NCBI GenBank assembly: GCA_964019135.1
Contig: OZ025249.1
Coordinates: forward strand, 34,423,759 to 34,487,758
From: Arenicola marina
Lineage: Eukaryota; Annelida; Polychaeta; Arenicolidae
DNA: 64,000 bases
Direction of reading: 5' to 3'
A program made the position numbers and the translations under genes. The notes under the pieces are model-generated. The model was not told the origin of the DNA. It saw only the letters and a program-made list of their open reading frames with translations, and did no database searches. Positions 41,301 through 45,946 of the stretch are shown here, piece after piece (positions within the stretch are counted from its first letter, which is position 1; every line of letters starts with the position of its first letter).

Positions 41301-42742
41301 CTCCCATACCTAGAAGTCTCGGTCAAAGGGACGCCGCGAGAGGAGCCCTCGGACTAGGTGGTAGGTAGCCCCCCCCCCCCCCCCATATCTCTCCCTCGTC
41401 ATCCCACCTCCACCTCCTTTCATTTACCCAAAAGTGATAGAACCCAACCGAGGCGGAGAGCATGGCTTTCCGACGCTTACTGTTTGGCTGCACGGAGCTC
41501 ATACACTTACGGAATCTCGCTATCTCGTGTTGCTTTCTAACATACTGTTTCATGACAGATTTAGGAGACGAGAAGTGCTCTTTTTGCTGTAGCTTTTTGC
41601 AGAGATCTGTTTTTACGATTTAATGATTGCAATTAGCAAAATAACAAATGACGTATCATCGTAATAATTCTAGAGAACTTCTTTATAAAATCTTGATAAC
41701 ATGTCCCAGGACATTGTAATAATACCTCACATGTTCCTACACTCATAATGTGGAAATTAATGAAACCGAATTTAAGATATATGTATAACGATTGCGACAA
41801 CAATTCAATGGTTTAACATTGTCTCCCCCCACTGTGTGACACTACCCTCCCCTGTGTAACATTCTACTACTGCATAAACTGCTATCTCCAATGTATAACC
41901 TTCTCATCTCTTCATAACAATATCCCACACAGTCCATCGTATAACGTCATCCTCTTAACGTATAACCCTCTTTATAACAATATCCTACAATCCATCGTAT
42001 AACGTCATCCTCTTAACGTATAACCCTCTTTATAACAATATCCTACAATCCATCGTATAACGTCATCCTCTTAACGTATAACCCTCTTTATAACAATATC
42101 CTACAATCCATCGTATGACGTCATTTCTTAACGTATAACTCTCTTTATAACAGTATCCTAAACAGTCCATCGTATGACGTCATCCTCTTAACGTATAACC
42201 CTCTTTATAACAATATCCTACAATCCATCGTATGACGTCATTTCTTAACGTATAACTCTCTTTATAACAGTATCCTAAACAGTCCATCGTATAACGTCAT
42301 CCTCTTAACGTATAACCCTCTTTATAACAATATCCTACAATCCATCGTATGACGTCATTTCTTAACGTATAACTCTTTATAACAGTATCCTAAACAGTCC
42401 ATCGTATAACGTCATCCTCTTAACGTATAACCCTCTTTATAACAATATCCTACAATCCATCGTATGACGTCATTTCTTAACGTATAACTCTCTTTATAAC
42501 AGTATCCTAAACAGTCCATCGTATAACGTCATCCTCTTAACGTCTAACCCTCTTTATAGCTCGTATCCACCAACGTATAATACTTTCCTCCACCAAATCT
42601 TACACCGCTGCTCGCTGTTTATACCGGGATTTTTTCCTTGCAGAAGTCTGTGAGTACGGAGCAATTGACTGCCGAGATGGCCAATTTGGAGGGACTGATG
42701 AAGGATCTGAATGCGATTACTCAGCAGGAGTTTGAGTGCTAG
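2169..42742 (+). CDS. NEO1: Neogenin/DCC-family netrin receptor gene, 3' part (Ig3 to stop codon)
   Basis: This is a cell-surface receptor for netrins and, for neogenin, RGM proteins. Spliced exons encode, in order, Ig3, Ig4, FN3 domains 1-6, a juxtamembrane linker, one transmembrane helix, and a cytoplasmic tail of about 350 residues with the family's P1 (PPDLWIHHE), P2 (HPLKSFSVP) and P3 (LEGLMKDLNAIT) motifs. About 1,320 residues are encoded here; Ig1, Ig2 and the signal peptide must lie upstream. Exons were joined by phase (mostly 1-1) and by alignment from memory to vertebrate DCC and neogenin. The tail (RRNS, HPLKSF, EMANLEGLMKDLNAIT) is closer to neogenin than to DCC. Oddities are a one-base frame disruption in the FN5 exon, a duplicated FN6 half-exon, and minisatellite-filled introns. 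The family assignment is very secure; individual splice borders are predictions. Confidence 0.95.
2332..3134 (+). other. NEO1: Intron within Ig3
   Basis: An 803-bp AT-rich intron between the two Ig3 half-exons, with T-runs and a short AT repeat near 2930. Nothing else is seen. Confidence 0.75.
3135..3277 (+). CDS. NEO1: Neogenin exon: second half of Ig3
   Basis: Acceptor TTGCCAG in phase 2, donor GTACGT in phase 1. It encodes the F-G strand half of the Ig fold, with the signature DSGSYTC holding the second cysteine, and ends LTVQ, as at the end of vertebrate neogenin Ig3. A 40-bp minisatellite begins within about 10 bases of the donor. Confidence 0.9.
3286..6560. repeat. 40-bp minisatellite, about 80 copies
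   Basis: The unit begins CCTTGCCTAAGTCCGGCACC and has a C-rich second half. Variants differ by one or two bases (CCGGCACC, TTCGGCACC, TTATGCACC). It fills nearly all of the Ig3-Ig4 intron and starts within about 10 bases of the Ig3 donor. The C-rich/G-rich strand asymmetry is strong. Confidence 0.97.
7005..7280 (+). CDS. NEO1: Neogenin exon: Ig4
   Basis: Acceptor CTGACAG and donor GTATGC, both phase 1. One exon carries the whole fourth Ig domain: PFFLRRP start, cysteine in ELECEAG, MRWLKNGD, the family-typical IPSDYF-like stretch (INPSDYF), MYQCVAQNE and QLVVLE end. This domain is nearly collinear with vertebrate DCC and neogenin Ig4, which sets the register of the whole gene. Confidence 0.95.
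7281..9564 (+). other. NEO1: Ig4-FN1 intron
   Basis: It begins with a G-rich, three-copy repeat of about 40-50 bp (7301-7440, GAGTGATCAGGAAGGG core). A stretch rich in ACGTGA/TGACGT words follows (7620-7900), then AT-rich sequence and a C-rich tract before the FN1 acceptor. No gene is seen. Confidence 0.7.
9565..9730 (+). CDS. NEO1: Neogenin exon: FN3 domain 1, first half
   Basis: Acceptor CTATGCAG (phase 1), donor GTAATG (phase 2). It encodes RPSRPKNLRA, then FVTLAWDPP (the FN3 B-strand tryptophan), and ends at FFREDGSD. The short linker after Ig4 and the phase fit the family. Confidence 0.88.
9731..9835. repeat. Four tandem copies of a TGACGTCA (CRE) unit at the FN1 donor
   Basis: A degenerate unit of about 26-30 bp, each with the palindrome TGACGTCA followed by CGGGGTG or CTGGGCG, starts immediately at the splice donor of the FN1 first-half exon. 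TGACGTCA is the CREB/ATF consensus. Confidence 0.85.
10128..10273 (+). CDS. NEO1: Neogenin exon: FN3 domain 1, second half
   Basis: Acceptor CCACCAG (phase 2), donor GTCAGT (phase 1). It begins RERTVNTTQL, matching the RERALNTTQ segment of DCC, and contains the FN3 E-F motif LKPGTEYQFRVIAYN. Confidence 0.9.
10300..11020. repeat. 17-bp minisatellite, about 40 copies
   Basis: Units of the form CTCTACAGCGACCACCC with CAACGACCGCC and CAGCAGCCACC variants, starting shortly after the FN1 second-half donor. The 340-residue open frame across it (Thr/Pro/His repeats) is a by-product of the repeat. Confidence 0.95.
11230..11520 (+). CDS. NEO1: Neogenin exon: FN3 domain 2
   Basis: Acceptor TTTCCAG and donor GTGAGT, both phase 1. 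It encodes an entire FN3 domain: PGPPVNLQAVPLSPTSI, VSWDPP, YKLYYYEV, then YSFRVVALNENGAGVSTE. The close match to the DCC segment PGPVENLQAVSTSPTSI supports FN3 number 2. Confidence 0.93.
11710..11759 (+). CDS. NEO1: Neogenin exon: FN3 domain 3, start (50-nt exon)
   Basis: A 50-nt exon with acceptor TGTTTCAG (phase 1) and donor GTAAGT (phase 0). It encodes SDAPQNITVEPVSAS, matching the A-strand of FN3 domain 3 in DCC (PPQNVSLEVVNSR). Confidence 0.85.
11760..11949 (+). other. NEO1: Short intron inside FN3 domain 3
   Basis: A 190-bp intron with canonical GTAAGT and TTTACAG ends. No repeat. Confidence 0.8.
11950..12103 (+). CDS. NEO1: Neogenin exon: FN3 domain 3, middle
   Basis: Acceptor TTTACAG (phase 0), donor GTGAGT (phase 1). 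It encodes SISIHWEPPPE, NGLITGYKIRYK, the FN3 B-C-C' strands. The last bases of this exon plus the donor are repeated twice more in the intron (12104-12215). Confidence 0.9.
12089..12215. repeat. Exon end plus donor triplicated (FN3-3)
   Basis: Three copies, 46 and 44 bp apart, of a unit running from the last 15 or so exon bases (TCTTACGTTATAGAGG) through the donor into CAGCCAATCAG. The first donor is GTGAGT at 12104. The second copy reads GCGAGT (12150) and the third GTTAGT (12194), so both copies have weakened donors. Each contains CCAATCA, a CCAAT-type word. Confidence 0.88.
12216..12602 (+). other. NEO1: Remainder of intron inside FN3 domain 3
   Basis: 387 bp, AT-rich, no gene or repeat seen. 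Confidence 0.7.
12603..12713 (+). CDS. NEO1: Neogenin exon: FN3 domain 3, end
   Basis: Acceptor CGCCACAG and donor GTACGT, both phase 1. It encodes ELPRNTYFMVKVAAMTVNGTG and the linker YETDLD; AMTVNGTGP is identical to vertebrate DCC at this place. Confidence 0.92.
12825..15062. repeat. 40-bp minisatellite, about 56 copies, with a 720-bp internal duplication
   Basis: The unit starts GTTCAGGAATTGGCTCGGCC and ends ATCGTGCCTGA. Variant patterns at 13561-13980 recur at 14281-14700, an 18-unit (720-bp) higher-order duplication. The array has no unique spacers. It shares the 40-bp period with the Ig3-Ig4 array but not its sequence. Confidence 0.97.
15289..15483 (+). CDS. NEO1: Neogenin exon: FN3 domain 4, first half
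   Basis: Acceptor GTCTCCAG and donor GTAAGT, both phase 1. It encodes PTSLHVRPMTESILVSWTPP and IRGYILSYGKN; SLHVRP and SWTPP match DCC FN3 domain 4. The exon end with its donor occurs three times in tandem (46-bp period), so two decoy donors follow. Confidence 0.92.
15470..15625. repeat. Exon end plus donor triplicated (FN3-4), 46-bp period
   Basis: Copies of ATCAAGAACCTGG followed by a donor at 15484 (GTAAGT), 15530 (GTAAGT) and 15576 (GTAAAT), then ACTGGTCCCAAGGTCAA; a partial fourth copy (CACACCATCAAGG) follows. Use of the second donor would add 46 bases and shift the frame. Confidence 0.9.
15861..15956 (+). CDS. NEO1: Neogenin exon: FN3 domain 4, second half
   Basis: Acceptor CCTGACAG and donor GTAAGT, both phase 1. 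It encodes SEYVIKLLAFNNVGEGRPRYE, the F-G strands, matching the DCC segment YVISLKAFNNAGEG. Confidence 0.92.
15957..16726 (+). other. NEO1: FN4-FN5 intron with long pyrimidine tract
   Basis: The last 450 bp are almost pure C/T with several C-runs longer than 10, ending at the FN5 acceptor. The complementary strand is strongly G-rich and could fold into G-quadruplexes (inference). Proline/leucine-rich open frames here are compositional. Confidence 0.8.
16727..17051 (+). CDS. NEO1: Neogenin exon: FN3 domain 5, with one-base frame disruption
   Basis: The acceptor (CCACAG) follows a long C/T-rich tract; the donor is GTAGGT. It encodes LPLGVKAAVLSATTVVLTWTD, then DDLKPDTEYEFAVKVIKS. At about 17011-17014 the frame moves: upstream coding continues in one frame, while WSLSTFVRTHEA, which matches the end of vertebrate FN5 and gives the phase 1 needed by the next exon, is in another. 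One extra C in the run at 17012-17014 would explain it. Read straight on, the exon leads to a stop soon after splicing. This could be an assembly error, a polymorphism or real damage. Confidence 0.88.
17052..17385 (+). other. NEO1: FN5-FN6 intron
   Basis: 334 bp, AT-rich, ending at the acceptor of alternative exon 6a. No other feature. Confidence 0.75.
17386..17490 (+). CDS. NEO1: Neogenin alternative exon 6a: FN3 domain 6, first half
   Basis: 105 nt, acceptor CGCCCAG, donor GTAACC, phase 1-1. It encodes PSAPQDLTPMLVKGK, WLTLNWQPPLEANGQI, the A-B strand half of FN3 domain 6; QPPLEANG is identical to DCC. A diverged second copy lies at 18184-18291. Either can join FN5 upstream and the shared second half at 20604. 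Confidence 0.9.
17491..18183 (+). other. NEO1: Intron between the two alternative FN6 half-exons
   Basis: 693 bp, C/T-rich, with a C-run near 18010. It separates the duplicated exons and is long enough for both to be spliced, so exclusivity would need active regulation rather than steric hindrance. No obvious docking/selector pairing was seen by eye. Confidence 0.6.
18184..18291 (+). CDS. NEO1: Neogenin alternative exon 6b: FN3 domain 6, first half (duplicate)
   Basis: 108 nt, phase 1-1, acceptor GTAAAAG after a CT-rich tract, donor GTAGGG. It encodes ATAPRDLTPIGVEGK, FVTLNWQPPRQPNGKI. It matches exon 17386-17490 across its full length with substitutions and one extra codon, keeps an open frame and has both splice sites. 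This suggests a functional, mutually exclusive partner rather than debris. The acceptor (AAAAG) is weaker than that of the first copy. Confidence 0.82.
18292..20603 (+). other. NEO1: Intron after alternative exon 6b
   Basis: It starts with a GA-rich run (18300-18370), has C-runs at 18665-18735 and otherwise mixed sequence. I looked for a third copy of the FN6 half-exon and found none. Confidence 0.6.
20604..20801 (+). CDS. NEO1: Neogenin exon: FN3 domain 6, second half
   Basis: Acceptor GCGCGCAG and donor GTCAGT, phase 1-1. It encodes GYLVFYTTD, LSPETTYYFKVQARNNKGYGPSS and IFRTPK, the C-G strands of FN3 domain 6; the DCC counterpart reads YYFRIQARNSKGVGPLS. It is shared by both alternative first halves. 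Confidence 0.93.
20802..22021 (+). other. NEO1: FN6-juxtamembrane intron
   Basis: No gene seen. The final 200 bp are GC-rich (CCGCCCCC runs) before the T/G-rich acceptor. Confidence 0.65.
22022..22159 (+). CDS. NEO1: Neogenin exon: juxtamembrane linker, Gly/Pro-rich
   Basis: Acceptor TGTTCAG and donor GTGGGT, phase 1-1. It encodes VDGTGGGMIELPDDYGRQPP followed by a Gly-Pro-rich stretch. It sits where vertebrate genes have the variable linker between FN6 and the membrane. The exon is symmetric, so it can be skipped without a frame change. Confidence 0.75.
22168..22250. repeat. CTG trinucleotide repeat next to a splice donor
   Basis: About eight pure CTG units starting 10 bases after the donor of the juxtamembrane exon, followed by degenerate CTG/TTG triplets. 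The intron to 23291 is AT-rich with nothing else recognisable. Confidence 0.85.
23292..23354 (+). CDS. NEO1: Neogenin exon: juxtamembrane Tyr/Asp-rich 63-nt cassette
   Basis: Acceptor CCCCTAG and donor GTAGAG, phase 1-1, 21 codons: YYDYYDDTSRRGGSQDNRKT. The acidic-tyrosine cluster just outside the membrane could be tyrosine-sulphated (inference). The symmetric phase makes it a candidate optional cassette. Confidence 0.68.
23355..25370. repeat. 66-bp GA-rich minisatellite, about 21 clear copies
   Basis: The purine-rich sequence begins at the donor itself; clear 66-bp units run from about 23560 to 24985, with GA-rich degenerate flanks. The unit contains GATACTGAAAGATTGAGAAT and CTGGGACAGGACAGACATT. 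Because 66 is a multiple of three, one plus and several minus frames stay open for over 400 codons. Confidence 0.95.
25371..25965 (+). other. Unique sequence inside the long juxtamembrane intron
   Basis: About 600 bp of mixed sequence between two arrays. No coding or repeat signal. Confidence 0.6.
25966..27345. repeat. 28-bp minisatellite carrying TGACTCA in nearly every unit
   Basis: The unit is TTGACTCACTCGCATTCACT plus CTCTTTAA or CTCTTCAA, about 49 copies, some shortened. Each normally contains the AP-1/GCN4-type heptamer TGACTCA. Confidence 0.95.
27440..28165. repeat. 14-bp minisatellite ATTGACTCACTCTC, about 50 copies
   Basis: It shares the ATTGACTCACTC core with the 28-bp array, so the two are related. 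CTCCC and CTTATT variants and 10-bp units occur. The array ends about 95 bp before the transmembrane exon. Confidence 0.95.
28259..28406 (+). CDS. NEO1: Neogenin exon: transmembrane helix
   Basis: Acceptor CCCTCCAG (phase 1), donor GTGAGG (phase 2). It encodes ESKDAKSGLSP, then a hydrophobic helix of about 26 residues (MVLWIIIG to VTVILC), followed by the stop-transfer RRRMTDADRKAKR. This fixes the orientation: Ig/FN3 outside, tail inside. Confidence 0.93.
28407..28815 (+). other. NEO1: Intron after the transmembrane exon
   Basis: 409 bp, GC-rich at the start and C/T-rich before the P1 acceptor. Nothing else seen. Confidence 0.7.
28816..29060 (+). CDS. NEO1: Neogenin exon: cytoplasmic P1 motif
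   Basis: Acceptor ATCACAG (phase 2). It encodes DLKPPDLWIHHEGMEMK, the conserved P1 region, then a Ser/Pro-rich stretch. Two in-phase donors exist: GTATGG after 29030 and GTAAGT after 29060. The longer form adds GMDGRRNSFI, and RRNS is conserved in human neogenin, so the 29060 donor is preferred. Confidence 0.9.
29061..30127 (+). other. NEO1: P1 downstream intron, unique part
   Basis: T-rich stretch at 29105-29330, then mixed sequence. No coding signal. Confidence 0.65.
30128..30478. repeat. 42-43-bp minisatellite, eight copies
   Basis: The unit contains GCAGACTTCTATCGTGCGAG and GAGCCGAACCATGACA, with GGCGAGCC/GACGAGCC alternation. It lies 220 bp before the next acceptor. Confidence 0.93.
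30696..30803 (+). CDS. NEO1: Neogenin exon: cytoplasmic segment with RPKPIMIPVD
   Basis: Acceptor GCAACAG and donor GTAAGT, phase 1-1. It encodes ERQYDAHRVDD and VRPKPIMIPVDQPPPPRE, corresponding to RPKMMMPFDSQPPQ in human neogenin. Confidence 0.85.
30804..31408 (+). other. NEO1: Intron between cytoplasmic exons
   Basis: 605 bp, AT-rich, no feature. Confidence 0.7.
31409..31561 (+). CDS. NEO1: Neogenin exon: cytoplasmic segment, Tyr/Ser-rich
   Basis: Acceptor TTGACAG and donor GTGAGT, phase 1-1. It encodes STPVRPVYPRTQYNTQYSST. Low complexity limits homology evidence; phase, open frame and position support it. Confidence 0.75.
31562..32163 (+). other. NEO1: Intron between cytoplasmic exons
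   Basis: 602 bp, with a C-run near 31922. No gene. Confidence 0.65.
32164..32250 (+). CDS. NEO1: Neogenin exon: basic cytoplasmic segment
   Basis: Acceptor ATGACAG, donor GTTGAT (weak), phase 1-1. It encodes EDYASSTLDRRKARGER and RKQSHSNPRLT. Phases join correctly to the neighbouring exons. The weak donor and limited conservation make it less certain, and it could be optional. Confidence 0.62.
32880..33225. repeat. Degenerate GTCACCATGGTGAC-type dyad cluster
   Basis: Several imperfect copies of palindromic GTCACCATGG(T/C)GAC and CTATG(A)TCGTCAC words, including a perfect 14-base dyad near 33066-33079 and GTTACCATGGCAGC near 33188. These resemble RFX X-box half-sites. Confidence 0.55.
33464..33490. 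repeat. AT dinucleotide microsatellite
   Basis: About 13 AT units in an otherwise unremarkable intron. Confidence 0.9.
34615..34941 (+). CDS. NEO1: Neogenin exon: cytoplasmic P2 motif
   Basis: Acceptor GACCACAG and donor GTAGGC, phase 1-1. It encodes LQSPESPSYVNVHAPIPYDE, a His/Pro/Gly-rich middle, then HPLKSFSVPGPPS, the P2 motif of DCC/neogenin (HPLKSFAVPAIPPPGPP in human neogenin). Confidence 0.9.
34942..35615 (+). other. NEO1: Intron after the P2 exon, unique part
   Basis: Mixed sequence without repeats or coding signal. Confidence 0.6.
35620..36110. repeat. 31-36-bp minisatellite, about 14 copies
   Basis: The unit begins ATCTCTTTATGAGAAACGGC and ends ACTGAAGACTCG, with GATGAACGGT and CACTGAAGTC variants. 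Confidence 0.93.
36111..37115 (+). other. NEO1: Unique part of the P2-P3 intron
   Basis: About 1 kb with several short open frames on both strands and no recognisable homology. A TCTGCAG acceptor-like site near 36935 precedes GC-rich sequence, but no phase-compatible exon was found. Confidence 0.5.
37120..37745. repeat. 14-15-bp minisatellite, about 40 copies
   Basis: Degenerate units of the type AGGAGCAAACTGCC/AGAGCATACTGTC. Confidence 0.93.
37860..38595. repeat. 27-bp minisatellite with a 162-bp higher-order unit
   Basis: About 27 copies of CCCTGCGGTACGCCCACTAT plus TGGTACA. A six-unit block marked by TCTGCAGCGCC recurs at 38119, 38281 and 38443, exactly 162 bp apart. The 27-bp period keeps several frames open on both strands (for example a TPCGTPTIG nonapeptide frame). 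Confidence 0.95.
38596..39477 (+). other. NEO1: Unique intron sequence before the proline-rich exon
   Basis: AT-rich, no repeats, no coding signal. Confidence 0.65.
39478..39659 (+). CDS. NEO1: Neogenin exon: proline-rich segment before P3
   Basis: Acceptor CTTGCAG (phase 1), donor GTAGGT (phase 0). It encodes VRPQPQLPAQSPGVHSSP and VGAPRAPEVSVKG, ending EEPSDLV. Phase 0 fits the last exon. Its last 47 bases plus donor are the founder copy of the tandem array that fills the following intron. Confidence 0.85.
39613..41370. repeat. Array of 15 exon-end/donor cassettes (about 122-bp unit)
   Basis: Copy 1 is the last 47 bases of the real exon plus its donor. Fourteen further copies follow. Most of these consist of a C/T-rich tract ending in ACCTAG, the 47 exon-like bases AAGTCTCGGTC to GACTTGGTG, and donor GTAGGT. 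The copy near 41200 is truncated and lacks the donor; the last (41313) has a TAG within GGACTAGGTG. A single inserted cassette (47 bases) would shift the frame. Confidence 0.95.
41930..42560. repeat. About 58-bp minisatellite, 10-11 copies
   Basis: Units built from CTCTTAACGTATAACCCTCT, TTATAACAATATCCTACA and ATCCATCGTATAACGTCAT, in two alternating subtypes (CAATATCCTACAATCC and CAGTATCCTAAACAGTCC). It ends about 85 bp before the terminal exon. Confidence 0.93.
42644..42742 (+). CDS. NEO1: Neogenin terminal exon: P3 motif and stop
   Basis: Acceptor CTTGCAG after a T-rich tract, phase 0, 32 codons plus TAG. It encodes LTAEMANLEGLMKDLNAIT, the P3 motif (MYTH4-FERM/FAK and homodimer interaction region in DCC-family receptors), then QQEFEC. 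Confidence 0.95.
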   Translation, partial: KSVSTEQLTAEMANLEGLMKDLNAITQQEFEC

Positions 42743-45260
42743 TCACTAGGTGGCGTCACTACGAGTTTCTATTATCGGAGGAACCGGTCTGCAGGTCGTT
42801 CTCGCATCGCCGCGACGGCCGCGCCCCCTATTGCGAGAGTATCTCTTCGTCATATCAGTCGGACCATACGAGAAACATTTGCTCCGTCTCTAGGGGGCGC
42901 GTGCGAACGGCTGAAGGCGCGGGGGGTGGGGTGAACGGGACGGTGACACGTGCTCAGGCTCCGTGGAGCCGAGGGCGGAGTCTCCAGTGACAGTGGCACT
43001 GCGCCCGGCCAGGCATTCCTCACACCGGACCGCACCATGGAAGGGCTGACCGCGGCGTCAGCGCCTGCCTGATAGACGGGCTCACCGCTGTGCTGTGGTC
43101 ACGGCCACAGGTTCCTTCCTCTGACCGCTCGAGCTCGGAGTCCCCACCAGGCGTCGCTACTACGTCACACCGACGTCGACACCATTGTGACGTCACGTCA
43201 CGTCCGTTATCGCGCCGAGGCGACAGGAAGTTTCCATTGACACGTCATCATCGACTCTACGCAGAAGGGGTTCATTGTGACGTCACGTGGACTTGATGAC
43301 CACTGCGCGTGGGCGTCATGATGACGTCACGTCCGCTCACGGCTACCTCGGCTGGCTGCTGTACGACTCCTTCGTTGCAAGTTTGGACTCCAGTGCTAAA
43401 CCGAGGCCAGATGACGTCATTACCTGGCTGGCACTCCCCGCGGGTGCTAAAGAAGTTCTTTTTACAATTTACCGAAATAGACACGCTAGCGTAACGGAGA
43501 TAGAGTGGAATTGGGGTGGGGCGGGGCAGCTTTCGAAATACATGGCAGTAAGTACCCTGCCCAAGTGGTGCCACGGACAAAACCCGGCTTATCTTCGTCT
43601 TGCCGAATGCCAGCAGCAGCTATATGAGTGTATCGGTGTTGTCACTGCTTCATATGGGAAAGGGAAGCCAAGAAAGAATTATTTTTGTTTCCAGTGCAGT
43701 CAAGCTCTATGTTACCTCCATGTGTATTGAAGTCACTCGACGTAAATAGCTAAAACAACAACGCTGGGCAAGGCTGAGTCCCCGGCTGCCGCTAGCTTCC
43801 CGTCTGGACAGAACTGGATGAACCCTGTCTTTGCTTCTTACTTGTGTGTGCGTGTTTTAAGTGTGTACAGCTAGCTTTGTTTGTAACAAATAGATGTATA
43901 TATTGAGTAGGCGTGTGTACGGCAACCTGGCCGCCAGGCTTAGCTTTTTTGTGTGTCTGCCTAGCATATTGCGATCTCTCCCCGTCAAACAGTGTACGCG
44001 ACGTGAAAGTATATATCATATCTATATATACTACGTATACCAGTCTATAGGTCTGTACAACCAACCTGTGAACGAAGGCAGTCCCACGGGAAGTTATTGG
44101 GGGAACTGGAGCTACTACCAACTGGGTGCCACCAGTTTCTGCTCTCACGTGACCGACCACGTGGAATGATATCCGAAATGTAATTGAGTTCATATTTATG
44201 TGGCAAATAAGTTTAACTGGTTGTCTGTTGGAGTATTTGATATGTACTTGTACTATGATAACCAAGGTTTATCGTATTAGTATGTAAGTATGTGCAATAT
44301 TGGACGCATTTAGCGGGTGTATTCGTCTGTTCCCTGGAGAACAAGGCCTTTTCTGCCTCTTGGTATTAAAAACTGGAAAGCATGGATGACTTGTCGAAGA
44401 ATCGACTTAGTTCAGAGGTTTTGCGCATTAATGATACGCAGGAATTTTATAAATTTTAAGAGGTTTTAGGAAATTTGTTGAGATTTAACTACATATGTTC
44501 ATTGATACGAGTTAACATTAACGTCCTAAGCGGAGAGTTGATATATTATTTATGCCGAGTATTGATTGCAGTATTTCTGACGCCACGAAAGGAAGATATG
44601 GAATGTGATATGGAGTAGATAAGCCTGTATGGTAAAAGTTTGGAAGAGAAGAGTTTTAGTACTAAAAATAATAATGATTGAATGCGACAGGTGGTTGAAG
44701 CATATAAAGCGTTATTCTTCAAGTGAGGTTCTTGGGGAATTACGTGGGCCGTAGAGCATACTATTGTGTGGATTTTTCTGTTTTATAGATATCCATTCAT
44801 TGTTTGACACTGCGGTTATTGCTAGTACAATAGTAGGCATTATGACACGAGGACTGACAGACCATTGTACAGGATGATAGTTATACAGCAGGTAATACGG
44901 GGCACTAGGTCTTGTAGGTGTGTCCCACATTACCGTTAGAATCATGGTCCCAAACCCGACCTTAGGTCCAATCAAATTTATACTGGAAACGGGTAGCAAA
45001 CAAACACATGTCCACCAGTAATTTTTAACTATACCATAAAAAAGATTGTCATTTCTCTTCGGTTCTTTATTTGTAAACTGTCCGTTCGCTGTGTAAATAA
45101 TGGTGTACATTGTAGGTCCCACATCTGTCCAAAAAAATGTTTTGTCGGCTGTCTAGAATACTCAGTGTAGCTAATTTATGACGCTCTTCATTCTGTAAAT
45201 CTTCAGTCCAGTGTCAGAAAAAAAAGTCCAGTACGACTATCATGTAAACGCGAACATTTC

Positions 45261-45266
45261 AATAAA
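45261..45266 (+). terminator. Candidate poly(A) signal for neogenin
   Basis: AATAAA about 2.5 kb after the neogenin stop, in AT-rich DNA before the convergent gene. An earlier ATTAAA at 44365 is an alternative. Confidence 0.35.
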
Positions 45267-45756
45267 ATTATTTACAATATACCTTCATTTGCTTTCTATG
45301 TTCGGGAGTTGAGTCTGGTTCGGACTCAAATACATGCGTGGCTAGCGCTGAATCGTGGCAAGAAATAGTTGAAGTAGAAAATACACACATTTAAAATAAT
45401 TTTATTTGCGGGATATGAAAGACAACTGTGGAATGGTCGACGGTCATGGATAAGTTGAGAGACTGGAATGTAATGACTTCCAGAAAAGCGATTGGTGCTG
45501 TTAATATCCTAATTTTGTAACGTTAGTGCTCAAAAGTATATTAAAATCCGAAAACGTCTTTCCCATGTCTTCAGAGAATAATGAATAAAGATATAAATAT
45601 TAAGTTATAGGACTCTAGCCAAGTTAGTAGCGCATGGAGTGAGACCAACAGACCTTGACCTTGACTATATTATCCGCATCCCGGGATTGTTTCACGTATT
45701 GTTCATCTCATTGTGCAGATGATTCCGTGTTCCGGTCTTCTAGTAACACAATAGAG

Positions 45757-45762
45757 TTTATT
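45757..45762 (-). terminator. Candidate poly(A) signal for the minus-strand STELLO-like gene
   Basis: TTTATT on the plus strand (AATAAA on the minus), 185 bases beyond the stop of the minus-strand gene. Confidence 0.45.
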
Positions 45763-45946
45763 CGATTCTTGGATACGCACAGAACACTTCACATTTAAAG
45801 CTCTTGCCAAAATGGAAACCCATTCACACAGCAGAGGTTGCGAGGGAACTGGAGGCATTTAGGGCCATTAATACCACACTATATACACGATAATACAAAA
45901 ACGATCAATGGTCCAACTTTGCGGGCTGGTACAGCCGGTCTACGGC

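Larger units (their letters stand above)
42743..45946 (+). other. Neogenin 3' UTR and intergenic region
   Basis: The first kilobase is GC-rich with several TGACGTCA words (about 43187, 43278, 43322, 43411). Later sequence is AT-rich. Candidate poly(A) signals on the plus strand are ATTAAA at 44365 and AATAAA at 45261 and 45584. A 136-codon minus-strand open frame at 44712-45122 has no recognisable domain and is not called. Confidence 0.55.

Noticed and set aside
44712..45122. 136-codon minus-strand open frame in the neogenin 3' flank
   Set aside because: No recognisable domain, composition like its AT-rich surroundings, no splice or context support.
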